Origin: an uncultured Eubacteriales bacterium
GTDB lineage: Bacteria > Bacillota > Clostridia > Oscillospirales > CAG-272
DNA: 5,589 nt
Reading direction: 5' to 3'
Assembly: GCA_900547565.1 (NCBI GenBank)
Contig: URHI01000116.1
Coordinates: 1 to 5,589, forward strand
The notes beneath the pieces were generated by a model, which saw nothing but the letters and a program-made list of their open reading frames with translations, was not told the origin of the DNA and searched no databases. Numbering within the stretch: position 1 is the first letter of the stretch; every line of letters begins with the position of its first letter. Below, piece by piece: positions 1-5,207 of this stretch. The translations under genes and the position numbers were made by a program.

Positions 1-147
1 ATTTCGGGAGAGGGAGATCTGCTGCTTGAGCTGGTTGAGCCGCTGGTGCGCAGTCAGCAGTACGGACCGGGACTTGTCCCGCTGACGCGGCTGTGCATTG
101 CAGAGCTTGGCAATAATGCAGGAATTATCGGTGCGGCTAATTTGTGA
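1..147 (+). CDS. ROK-family protein, C-terminal fragment (glucokinase-like)
   Basis: This is the last 48 codons of a gene that enters from the left edge; it is open from base 1 and stops at TGA 145–147. The tail reads LGNNAGIIGAANL, which closely matches the conserved C-terminal signature of ROK-family proteins (sugar kinases such as clostridial glucokinase, and related repressors), where the alanine- and glycine-rich end packs next to the nucleotide-binding lobe. If it is a kinase, it would phosphorylate glucose or a related hexose or amino sugar in the cytoplasm using ATP. The catalytic aspartate, the zinc-binding cysteines and any N-terminal helix-turn-helix would lie outside the window, so kinase and repressor cannot be told apart. 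The preceding segment (LLELVEPLVRSQQYGPGLVPLTRL) also fits the ROK C-terminal lobe. Family assignment is fairly secure; the substrate is unknown. Confidence 0.75.
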   Translation: MSGEGDLLLELVEPLVRSQQYGPGLVPLTRLCIAELGNNAGIIGAANL

Positions 148-187
148 TGGCTTGCAGCGCTTCAGGATCTTTTTCGGTGCCGGTTGC

Positions 188-221
188 AGCAAAGTCCGCT
201 TGAAATATTGGGGACTTTGCT
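188..221. repeat. Perfect 10-bp inverted repeat downstream of the ROK gene
   Basis: AGCAAAGTCC (188–197) and GGACTTTGCT (212–221) are perfect complements separated by a 14-nt loop. The repeat lies about 40 bp after the ROK stop codon. No run of T follows on either strand, so it is not a textbook intrinsic terminator. It could protect the 3' end of the ROK transcript or act as an operator. The repeat is certain; its role is unknown. Confidence 0.6.
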
Positions 222-238
222 AAAAGAGTCTTAGGCAG

Positions 239-259
239 AGGACGGCAAGCTGTCCTTTT
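239..259 (+). terminator. Weak terminator-like hairpin before the Mrr gene
   Basis: AGGACG (239–244) pairs with TGTCCT (251–256), including one G·U pair, around a 6-nt loop, and is followed by a short run of four T (256–259). The stem is short and the T-run minimal. Together with the inverted repeat at 188–221 it may end the ROK transcript. This is a weak call. Confidence 0.3.
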
Positions 260-320
260 CAGAGTGCTGAATAATGAGCCGTCTAAATGCAGCTTTCCCG
301 CTTCGGCGCGGCCGTAATAC

Positions 321-332
321 TGTTGCGCAACA
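321..332. promoter_or_regulatory. Perfect 12-bp palindrome upstream of the Mrr gene (possible operator)
   Basis: TGTTGCGCAACA is a perfect 12-bp palindrome. It ends 6 bp before the ribosome binding site ACGGAG (339–344) of the endonuclease gene. Its position suits an operator or a 5'-leader element. No convincing −35/−10 pair is visible around it, so binding by a regulator is only an inference. Confidence 0.3.
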
Positions 333-351
333 TTTTTTACGGAGTATGAAT

Positions 352-1356
352 ATGAAACTTACCACTGAAGAAAAACAAAAAATCATCAGGGTATTGACAC
401 AGGTGCTGGATGGCGGCAAATGCCTGACACGAAGCGACATACTTGATCGCGCCATGAAAGAGTTCGGTTTTGAGCGTGGAGAGCTGGAGGACATATCGGC
501 AGATTCGGACTACAGCACGCTTCGCAGCTATATGGGCGGTGCGCTGACCGAGCTTGTGCGGTCGGGAGATGTCGTGAGAAGCGGCGACGGCTACCGGCTT
601 GCCGAGGGCGAGCCGGTGACGGTCGAGCGACAGGACTGTAAACAGCAGATGCTTCGCCTGCTCCTACAGAAAAGCCGCACCAAATCCGAGTTGTACGCTG
701 CGCTCGGACAGCATTTCGGCACAGATAAGACCTCGTCGGTCACTGACGATAACGCACTCAAGGGTATGGCAGGGCAGATACTCAGTCGCCTCATAGATGA
801 CAACGCGGTTACATATGAAAACGGCCGTTATTCGATCATGAAGGCAGAGGACCCGGCCTCATATAAAAAGGTGTACACCAACATCTCAGAATTCAAGCGG
901 GCGTATATCAACCGCCTGCATGAAAAGGGAGGTCGCTTTTTTGAAACATTCTGCGCCAACCTGCTCGAGAAATACTTTCAGGTTACAGGACGGCGGGTGC
1001 TGTCCTGCGACGTTAAGGGCGGCAGTGATGACGGCGGTATTGACGTAGATATGCGGACTATGGATGACCTCGGCTTTTTGGAGCACGTTATGGTCCAGGT
1101 CAAATGCCGTGCAAATGTCCAGACCTCCGAGCGCGAAATACGCGAATTTTTCGGCGCTATGAATGTGGGCGGAGGCACGCGAGGTATTTTCCTGACGTTG
1201 GGCAGCTTCCATAATTCGGCCGAAAAGCTTTTGAAGTCCATACCGAATTGTGTCGGTATCGATGGCGAAAAGCTGTTTCACATTGCGCTGATAACGGATT
1301 ACGGTATTGTCAGGAGCGATGCCGGGTATGCGTTTGACGACATGATATTTACATAA
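352..1356 (+). CDS. Mrr-type restriction endonuclease with tandem N-terminal winged-helix domains
   Basis: Predicted 334-aa protein of the Mrr_cat (PD-(D/E)XK) family, a DNA endonuclease usually belonging to type IV restriction systems that cut modified foreign DNA. The C-terminal half (about residues 185–310) carries the motif line: FFETFC with Glu198, GGSDDGGID ending in Asp231, and QVK with Gln249 and Lys251, followed by a GTRGIFLTLGSF-like strand found in Mrr proteins. The N-terminal half appears to hold two helical, winged-helix-like segments (about residues 5–85 and 95–165), as expected for a target-reading region of Mrr-like enzymes. ATG 352 was chosen because the ribosome binding site ACGGAG (339–344) sits 7 bp upstream; ATG 346 is too close, and the in-frame ATG 274 lacks such a site. 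The nucleotidyltransferase gene follows closely on the same strand, which suggests co-transcription. All catalytic residues seem present, so the enzyme is probably active. The specificity (methylated or unmodified DNA) cannot be read from the sequence. Confidence 0.85.
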   Translation: MKLTTEEKQKIIRVLTQVLDGGKCLTRSDILDRAMKEFGFERGELEDISADSDYSTLRSYMGGALTELVRSGDVVRSGDGYRLAEGEPVTVERQDCKQQMLRLLLQKSRTKSELYAALGQHFGTDKTSSVTDDNALKGMAGQILSRLIDDNAVTYENGRYSIMKAEDPASYKKVYTNISEFKRAYINRLHEKGGRFFETFCANLLEKYFQVTGRRVLSCDVKGGSDDGGIDVDMRTMDDLGFLEHVMVQVKCRANVQTSEREIREFFGAMNVGGGTRGIFLTLGSFHNSAEKLLKSIPNCVGIDGEKLFHIALITDYGIVRSDAGYAFDDMIFT

Positions 1357-1384
1357 CGTGCGGATGGAGCGGACCGGTAAGAGT

Positions 1385-2554
1385 ATGGTGAGTTTAATTA
1401 TGATGTCCTTGATACGCAACGCAATAGGCGGGGGGACGTTTGATTCGGCGGATGTTTCGGGGTGGACAGACAGCAACTGGAAAACGCTGTACATGCTGTC
1501 GGCCAGTCATGATCTTGCGCATCTGGTCGGCTATGCGGTCAACCAAAATAAGCTGCCGTGCCCCGACAAGGTCAGGGAGGCTTTCGGGCGACAGATCATG
1601 ACTGCGGTTTACCGTTACGGCAAATTGAATTTCGAGCTTGGCGAGCTCAGGGCGGCACTGAATGATGCGCAAATACCGTTCATACCGCTCAAGGGCGCGG
1701 TCGTCCGCGGGTATTACCCCGAACCGTGGATGAGGACGAGCTGTGATATTGACATCCTGGTTCATCCCGACAGCATTGAGCGAGCGTCCGCCGTGCTTGA
1801 GGAACGGTTGAAGTACACGCCAAGCGGCAGTACGACACATGACGTGTCATTTATGACACCATCGGATGTGCATATAGAGCTTCATCACACGCTCATTGAA
1901 TCCAAACGTGCCGGGAGTGCAGATGAGATATTGCGCCGTGTGTGGCAGTATTCGTCGCCGGTAGGAGGAACTTGCGAATACATGCTTGATGACGGAATGT
2001 TTTATTTGTACCACTTAGCGCACATGGCCAAGCATGTCTGCGGCGGTGGTTGCGGAGTGCGTCCTTTCTTAGATCTGTGGATGCTTAATCACCGGGCGGA
2101 GCACGACGGGGCGGCACTGCTTGAGCTGATTGGCCGCAGCAGACTTGACAAATTCGAGAAGGCGGCGCGTGAGCTGTCAGAATACTGGTTCGGCGGAGGT
2201 GAGCCGGACGATGACGCGTTGCAGCTGGGTGATTATATTCTGCCATCCGGCGTGTACGGAAATACCGAGAACAGAGTTGCGGTCTGCCGCAGTAATAAGA
2301 GCAGATTCCGTTATATAATGTCGCGGCTGTTCATTCCGTATGACAGCCTTATCACGCTGTATCCGGGGCTGAAGGGGCGCAGGGTGCTGCTGCCGTTTTA
2401 CGAGGTGAGACGGTGGTTGCGCATGCTGAGACGATCGGTGATGAGCCGCAGCATTAACGAATTGAAGCTGAGCTGCCAACTGTCGGATGATAAACTTGCT
2501 GACACGCGAAAGCTGTTTGAACGTCTGGAGCTATCCGATATTGTGGCAAAATGA
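1385..2554 (+). CDS. Nucleotidyltransferase family protein (PF14907-like, uncharacterised)
   Basis: Predicted 389-aa cytoplasmic protein with the marks of the uncharacterised nucleotidyltransferase family NTP_transf_5 (PF14907). Counting from ATG 1385 these are LKG at 102–104, the tract RTSCDIDILV with metal-binding Asp121 and Asp123, and HIELHH with the third acidic residue, Glu165. A conserved YHLAHMAKH…RPFLDLWML helix pair follows at about 209–234. The C-terminal third is helical and basic and shows no known motif. Such proteins are expected to transfer a nucleotide to an unknown acceptor; some relatives sit in peptide or polysaccharide gene clusters, which is not the case here. The start is uncertain: ATG 1385 has GGAGCGG (1366–1372) 12 bp upstream, ATG 1400 has GGTGAG (1388–1393) upstream, and GTG 1358 or ATG 1364 would nearly abut the Mrr gene. 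The gene follows the endonuclease by about 28 bp and is probably in its operon. The family is likely; the function is unknown. Confidence 0.8.
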   Translation: MVSLIMMSLIRNAIGGGTFDSADVSGWTDSNWKTLYMLSASHDLAHLVGYAVNQNKLPCPDKVREAFGRQIMTAVYRYGKLNFELGELRAALNDAQIPFIPLKGAVVRGYYPEPWMRTSCDIDILVHPDSIERASAVLEERLKYTPSGSTTHDVSFMTPSDVHIELHHTLIESKRAGSADEILRRVWQYSSPVGGTCEYMLDDGMFYLYHLAHMAKHVCGGGCGVRPFLDLWMLNHRAEHDGAALLELIGRSRLDKFEKAARELSEYWFGGGEPDDDALQLGDYILPSGVYGNTENRVAVCRSNKSRFRYIMSRLFIPYDSLITLYPGLKGRRVLLPFYEVRRWLRMLRRSVMSRSINELKLSCQLSDDKLADTRKLFERLELSDIVAK

Positions 2555-2764
2555 TAACGCAGGGCAGGGAATCAACGAGGAACGGTTACCGAGCATACAC
2601 TCCGGATATAAGGTAAAGTTTCTACCGAGGCTCTTAATCGTGAAAGTTGCTTCCATCTAAAAGTGAAATGTACTTTTTCACGCACGAATTTTGCCGAGAC
2701 AAAATTCACTGATTACTGTTTGTGCTGCCGCAAAGCGGCAGAATGGAGATTAACATCAGAAAAT
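2555..2764. other. Hairpin-rich non-coding stretch after the nucleotidyltransferase gene
   Basis: No plausible gene is seen in these 210 bp. The stretch holds a series of hairpins: TTACCGAG paired loosely with CTC and GGTAA (2586–2616), GTGAAA/TTTCAC (2663–2681), a perfect GAATTTTG/CAAAATTC stem with a 6-nt loop (2686–2707), and a perfect CTGCCGC/GCGGCAG stem with an AAA loop (2725–2741). None is followed by a T-run, so they are not ordinary terminators. The stretch may be a 3' untranslated region, a small RNA or a dispersed intergenic repeat. Confidence 0.5.
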
Positions 2765-2801
2765 AAAAAGCACGCTATGGGAAAATCCATGCGTGCTTTT
2801 T
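2765..2801. terminator. Strong bidirectional intrinsic terminator between the convergent nucleotidyltransferase and secG genes
   Basis: AAAAAGCACGC (2765–2775) pairs perfectly with GCGTGCTTTTT (2791–2801). Inside it ATGG (2777–2780) pairs with CCAT (2787–2790) around the 6-nt loop GAAAAT, with a single bulged T at 2776. The ends give a T-run on both strands, so it can stop the + transcript coming from the nucleotidyltransferase side and the secG transcript, whose stop codon is 16 bp away. Confidence 0.85.
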
Positions 2802-2816
2802 ATGTTGTGCGTCAGC

Positions 2817-3056
2817 TCAGACCAACAGGTAAAGAGTGATGACCAGCAGAGTAAATATCACCGAGACGATAGCTGTGGTGCGGGACCAGAATCTGTCCTT
2901 ATTTTTACCTTTCTGCTTGCCAAAGAATGTGTCGGCACCGCCTGCGATAGCGCCGGACAGGTTTTTATCCTTACCGGACTGCATAAGCACTACCACCACC
3001 AAAAACAGGCTCATCACCAGCAAAAGTATGCCGATTACGATTTCAACAGCAGTCAT
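2817..3056 (-). CDS. secG: Preprotein translocase subunit SecG
   Basis: 79-aa membrane protein, the small accessory subunit of the SecYEG channel that exports unfolded proteins across the cytoplasmic membrane and helps SecA-driven translocation. It shows the two-helix SecG layout: transmembrane segment one at about residues 4–25, then the conserved LMQSGK (24–29) and the NLSGAIAGGADTFFGK loop (32–47), a basic stretch, and transmembrane segment two at about 60–78. The length is normal for the family. ATG at 3056 was chosen over the upstream in-frame ATG at 3086 because GGAGG lies 9 bp before it and because the upstream extension (MIENSRRNNI) contains that site. The gene is monocistronic: its own promoter lies just upstream and the shared terminator just downstream. 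It appears to be a conserved core gene of the host chromosome. Confidence 0.96.
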   Translation of the reverse strand: MTAVEIVIGILLLVMSLFLVVVVLMQSGKDKNLSGAIAGGADTFFGKQKGKNKDRFWSRTTAIVSVIFTLLVITLYLLV

Positions 3057-3107
3057 TATATTATTCCTCCGTGAGTTTTCAATCAATAATAACGGTATGT
3101 GGATTTA

Positions 3108-3136
3108 ATTATACCATAGTAAAAAACAGATTGCAA
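3108..3136 (-). promoter_or_regulatory. secG promoter (sigma-A type)
   Basis: On the − strand TTGCAA (complement of 3131–3136) and a perfect TATAAT (complement of 3108–3113) are separated by 17 bp. This lies about 52 bp upstream of the secG start codon. The expected transcription start is near 3101. The −10 box is consensus; the −35 matches 4 of 6. Confidence 0.8.
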
Positions 3137-3175
3137 TAGCAAAATGCAAAAAACATAAAAAAATTGTTTCAATAC

Positions 3176-3204
3176 TTGACATCCGACGGAGTTTATGGTA
3201 TCAT
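3176..3204 (+). promoter_or_regulatory. Strong sigma-A promoter driving a non-coding leader and tRNA-Ser
   Basis: A consensus TTGACA (3176–3181) and TATCAT (3199–3204) are separated by exactly 17 bp, with the A/T-rich stretch 3137–3175 upstream as a possible UP element. Transcription should start near 3210–3212. The promoter diverges from the secG promoter; the two −35 boxes are about 40 bp apart. No protein gene follows, only a structured non-coding segment and then tRNA-Ser. Confidence 0.85.
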
Positions 3205-3210
3205 ATTAGA

Positions 3211-3293
3211 GCTGAAATTGAGCACCGCGCAATTTGAACGGGAATAACTTAATACAGGAAGTTATTTTGCTCTCAGGCTCGGTGTTGAATAGC
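3211..3293 (+). ncRNA. Candidate structured RNA domain at the 5' end of the tRNA-Ser transcript (unidentified)
   Basis: A compact fold begins at the predicted transcription start. GCT (3211–3213) can pair with AGC (3291–3293), and ATT-G-AGCACCG (3217–3227) with CGGTGTT-G-AAT (3280–3290), interrupted by one G·G mismatch and including one G·U pair. Inside sits a perfect 8-bp hairpin, AATAACTT (3243–3250) with AAGTTATT (3259–3266), flanked by unpaired strands of about 15 and 13 nt that make a large internal loop. A competing short hairpin, AAATTG/CAATTT (3215–3234), overlaps the 5' strand. I do not recognise this as 6S RNA, SRP RNA, tmRNA, RNase P or a known riboswitch. It could be an independent small RNA, a regulatory leader, or a fold arising by chance. 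The stop of transcription, if any, before the tRNA is not visible. Confidence 0.4.
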
Positions 3294-3467
3294 AGTTATA
3301 GCCGGGAACTTGAAAATTTGCGAGCATAGCGGTCGCAAAAGCCTTGAAAAGCCTTGCAACATCTGACTTTTTCGGCACTCCGAAAGCAGCACCAAAGCGC
3401 ATTTCTAAAAGAATTTCTAAAACAATTGAATATCTGATGATTTCTGTCGAAAGACAGTTTCATATAC
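3294..3467 (+). other. Non-coding leader between the RNA domain and tRNA-Ser, with hairpins and tandem repeats
   Basis: No gene is supported here. The stretch has TTTGCGA/TCGCAAA (3317–3339), TTTCGG/CCGAAA with a 4-nt loop (3370–3385), and a perfect CTGTC-GAAA-GACAG hairpin with a GNRA-type loop (3444–3457) 10 bp before the tRNA. It also has two short tandem repeats: AAAAGCCTTG twice (3337–3356) and ATTTCTAAAA twice at a 12-bp period (3401–3422). There is no T-run after any hairpin, so transcription probably continues into the tRNA, and the leader would be removed by tRNA processing. Confidence 0.4.
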
Positions 3468-3556
3468 GGAGAGGTATCGAAGCGGTCACAACGAGGCGGT
3501 CTTGAAAACCGTTTGGGGGCAACCCCACAAGGGTTCGAATCCCTTCCTCTCCGCCA
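3468..3556 (+). tRNA. tRNA-Ser, anticodon UGA, CCA encoded
   Basis: A full class II cloverleaf. The acceptor stem is GGAGAGG (3468–3474) with CCTCTCC (3546–3552); the discriminator is G3553 and CCA is encoded at 3554–3556. The D stem is TCG/CGA (3477–3479, 3492–3494). The anticodon stem is GCGGT/ACCGT (3496–3500, 3508–3512) with loop CTTGAAA, giving anticodon TGA at 3503–3505, which reads serine UCA and related UCN codons. The long variable arm with a GGGG/CCCC stem (about 3515–3526) is the serine hallmark. The T arm is AAGGG-TTCGAAT-CCCTT (3529–3545). The gene is intact although an integrative element abuts its 3' end, so the element must restore the tRNA 3' end. Confidence 0.97.
3529..3556. 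other. Probable attachment site (att core) in the 3' end of tRNA-Ser
   Basis: The integrase gene ends 40 bp from the tRNA 3' end and reads toward it, the classic layout of an element inserted in a tRNA gene. The crossover core is then expected in the T arm and 3' acceptor strand, with a direct repeat of this segment at the far end of the element. No second copy of the T-arm sequence occurs in this window, so the far end lies beyond base 5589. The exact core borders cannot be set. Confidence 0.5.
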
Positions 3557-3560
3557 CATA

Positions 3561-3594
3561 GGGGTCAGGATGGCAGTCTTGACCCCATTTTTTT
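3561..3594 (+). terminator. Intrinsic terminator of tRNA-Ser
   Basis: GGGGTCAGGA (3561–3570) pairs with TCTTGACCCC (3577–3586), 10 bp with one G·U pair, around the 6-nt loop TGGCAG. It is followed by an A and seven T (3588–3594). It begins 4 bp after the tRNA CCA. On the − strand it lacks a T-run, so it is a poor stop for the integrase transcript. Confidence 0.9.
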
Positions 3595-3596
3595 GC

Positions 3597-4805
3597 TTAT
3601 ACGGCTTCTTCTTTTGACAGAACTTTATCGATGATCCTTGCGCTTTCCCGCTTGCTTTCGCTGTCCACATGCGCATAAATATTTGCCGTGGTACTGATGT
3701 TCGAGTGGCCAAGCCATTCCTGAATTTCTTTCATGGAAATATCGTTTGCCAGCATCAGTGAGGCACAGGAGTGACGCAGGTCGTGGAAACGGATCTTTTT
3801 CAGCCCGTTTCGTTCGAGAATCACCTTGAAGTGTTCTGTGACATACTGTGGTTTCAGAATATCCCCCATCGCATCTACGCACACATAATCCAGGTATTTT
3901 CTGTTGTACGATTTACGCAGGACTCGTTGCATTTCCTCTTGCCGCGCTCTTTCTTCCTCTAAAGCCTTTTTGATAAATGGCATCAGCGGGAGAGAACGGT
4001 AGGAGGATTTTGTTTTCATGACATCAAGACCTTCGATCTCGTTGCCGTTCAGCTTGTTTTCGATGATCTTGTGCCTGATATAGATCTTGTCCTCAACGGG
4101 GTCTATCGCATCCCATTTCAGTCCCAGCACTTCGCTTCTCCGAAGTCCGTAATAAGCGGTCAATATGACTGCTATCTTCATAGGATCGCCATCCAAGCAC
4201 TCAAGGAGCTGTTTGATCTCCGCAGAGTTGTAGTACGTTCCTATGTATTGCACTGCCTTGGGTCTGTCTGCCTGGTCGCAAGGGTTGGTTGGAATCACCC
4301 GGCGTTTTACGGCTTGCTTGAATGCAAGATGCATCATCGAATGATACCTTTGGGCAGTTGCACCGGTAAGTCCGTCATTCCGGAGTGAGAGGTAGAATGC
4401 GTTGATCTCATCGCCGGTCAGTTCTTTGAGGGGAATGCCCAACTTCTTGAAGTATGGTACGATCCTTCCGTCCGTCATTCTTTTGTAGCTGTTATACGTC
4501 AGGACGGAGATATTGCATTTGTGGCTTTCAAGCCATTCCACAATGTATTCGTCCACCTTCTGATCCGCCAGTCTCATTCGCTCCTGTTCTGCATGTGTAA
4601 GCGATTCCTTCAGGTACAGATCACCGGAGTTATATTTGGAGAGCAGTTCATTCAAGCGGTGTCCGGCTTCCGTCTTGCTTCCTTTTTTGGCTTCCAGGTC
4701 AAGACCTTGCCATTTCTCTTTGCGTTTTCCTTCGACAGTATATAAGTTGATTACAGCGTACCATTTGCCGTTCTTTTCGGTCAGCCGACCGGTTATTCTT
4801 TTCAT
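3597..4805 (-). CDS. int: Site-specific tyrosine recombinase (integrase) of a tRNA-Ser-linked integrative element
   Basis: 402-aa tyrosine recombinase of the phage/ICE integrase type, which integrates and excises the element by strand exchange at att sites. The layout is an N-terminal arm-binding, AP2-like region (about residues 5–50, with GKWYAVINL), a SAM-like core-binding domain (about 80–175) and a catalytic domain (about 195–385). The active-site set is complete: Arg222 in GLRRSEVLGL, the beta-hairpin lysine Lys266, His341 and Arg344 in HDLRHS, His367 in GHSNISTTANIY and the nucleophile Tyr377. The length is usual for clostridial and Tn916-like integrases. The ATG at 4805 is preceded by AAGGAAG at good spacing. 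The gene lies downstream of the excisionase on the same strand, with a probable promoter of its own in the gap, and its stop is 40 bp from tRNA-Ser, the likely target. It appears intact and active. Confidence 0.96.
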   Translation of the reverse strand: MKRITGRLTEKNGKWYAVINLYTVEGKRKEKWQGLDLEAKKGSKTEAGHRLNELLSKYNSGDLYLKESLTHAEQERMRLADQKVDEYIVEWLESHKCNISVLTYNSYKRMTDGRIVPYFKKLGIPLKELTGDEINAFYLSLRNDGLTGATAQRYHSMMHLAFKQAVKRRVIPTNPCDQADRPKAVQYIGTYYNSAEIKQLLECLDGDPMKIAVILTAYYGLRRSEVLGLKWDAIDPVEDKIYIRHKIIENKLNGNEIEGLDVMKTKSSYRSLPLMPFIKKALEEERARQEEMQRVLRKSYNRKYLDYVCVDAMGDILKPQYVTEHFKVILERNGLKKIRFHDLRHSCASLMLANDISMKEIQEWLGHSNISTTANIYAHVDSESKRESARIIDKVLSKEEAV

Positions 4806-4835
4806 GTATATCTTCCTTTCTTTTTGTTGTGGTTG

Positions 4836-4884
4836 GCAAATGACTTCATAGCGCTGTCGGCACTATGAAGTATATCACATTTGC
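4836..4884. repeat. Large imperfect inverted repeat between xis and int
   Basis: The left arm GCAAATGACTTCATAG (4836–4851) is contiguous. The right arm is its complement in two blocks, CTATGAAGT (4863–4871) and CATTTGC (4878–4884), parted by a 6-nt insert (ATATCA). The 11-nt centre (4852–4862) can add a few pairs. There is no T-run beside it, so it is not a plain terminator. The right arm overlaps the −10 region of the probable int promoter, so it may be an operator, an arm-type recombinase or excisionase binding site, or a hairpin in the int leader RNA. Confidence 0.7.
4869..4877 (-). promoter_or_regulatory. Probable extended −10 promoter of int
   Basis: On the − strand the sequence TGATATACT gives an extended −10 element (TG-N-TATACT), which can work with a poor −35; the −35 position (TGGATT at 17-bp spacing) is weak. 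Transcription would start near 4862, giving an int leader of about 55 nt that contains the left arm of the inverted repeat. This allows int to be expressed apart from mazF and xis. Confidence 0.5.
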
Positions 4885-4911
4885 ACTCATTAATCCAGCG
4901 ATTACCGGAGA

Positions 4912-5133
4912 TTATACGGGATTCAATTGATAATTATTTGTGTCCAAAAGAAATGTGACAAGACACATTTTGGGGACGATTGTTTTACCCCCGACTTTGA
5001 TGGAAGACAGCCTTCCACCGTTCACCAAATTATACGCCTTGTTCTTTCCGATCCGAAGTATTTTTGCCACTTCAATGACCGTCAGAACTTCGGGTTCATC
5101 TTTTAAAATTGAAAGATATAGTCTTTCGCTCAT
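4912..5133 (-). CDS. xis: Excisionase-like MerR/HTH_17-family DNA-binding protein
   Basis: 73-aa protein with one small helix-turn-helix of the excisionase family (HTH_17). The diagnostic run is LTVIEVAKILRIGKNKAYNLV at about residues 17–37, followed by a wing (GGRLSSIKVGGKTIVPK, about 39–55) and a hydrophobic tail helix (LVTFLL). Such proteins bend att DNA to steer the integrase toward excision and often regulate transcription of the module. The ATG at 5133 was chosen because AGAAAGGAAA lies just upstream; an in-frame ATG at 5187 would add 18 residues that overlap this site and a hairpin. The gene lies 74 bp after mazF and 106 bp before int on the same strand, consistent with the usual xis–int order. 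Because it is so short, the role rests on the fold and its neighbours. Confidence 0.85.
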   Translation of the reverse strand: MSERLYLSILKDEPEVLTVIEVAKILRIGKNKAYNLVNGGRLSSIKVGGKTIVPKMCLVTFLLDTNNYQLNPV

Positions 5134-5179
5134 AGCATTTTCCTTTCTTCTGCCATATGGACAGAAATCATTTGTAGAT

Positions 5180-5199
5180 GGGTGCAAAGCATCGCACCC
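5180..5199. repeat. Short inverted repeat between mazF and xis
   Basis: GGGTGC (5180–5185) and GCACCC (5194–5199) are perfect complements around an 8-nt loop in the 74-bp gap between mazF and xis. On the − strand no T-run follows, so it would be at most a weak attenuator or an RNA-processing hairpin between the two coding regions. Confidence 0.4.
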
Positions 5200-5207
5200 G
5201 TTTCTTG

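Noticed and set aside
886..1494. 202-codon open frame on the − strand opposite the Mrr gene and the start of the nucleotidyltransferase gene
   Set aside because: It is antisense to two well-supported genes with recognisable catalytic motifs and resembles no known protein; it is a coding-strand shadow.
1394..1840. 148-codon open frame on the − strand opposite the nucleotidyltransferase gene
   Set aside because: It is a shadow of a gene with clear LKG and DID motifs and has no recognisable domain.
3224..3229. ACCGCG resembling part of the T-box motif
   Set aside because: Only six bases match, the GGGTGG half is missing, and a T-box antiterminator would lie about 200 nt after the start and before a protein gene, not about 13 nt after a predicted start and ahead of a tRNA.
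3268..3326. Small frame beginning TTG after AGGAAG in the tRNA leader (about 19 codons)
   Set aside because: It is very short, has a rare start codon, and overlaps the stems of the candidate RNA fold; no family resemblance.
3314..3506. Frame open for about 63 codons on the + strand running into the tRNA-Ser
   Set aside because: It lacks a start codon with a ribosome binding site, has a repetitive composition, and ends inside the tRNA gene; at best it could be a relic, which cannot be shown.
3296..3712. 138-codon open frame on the − strand across the tRNA-Ser and the end of int
   Set aside because: It runs antisense through the complete tRNA, giving the familiar GRDSNP-type ghost peptide of a tRNA-Ser complement, and overlaps the real integrase in another frame. 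It has no ribosome binding site.
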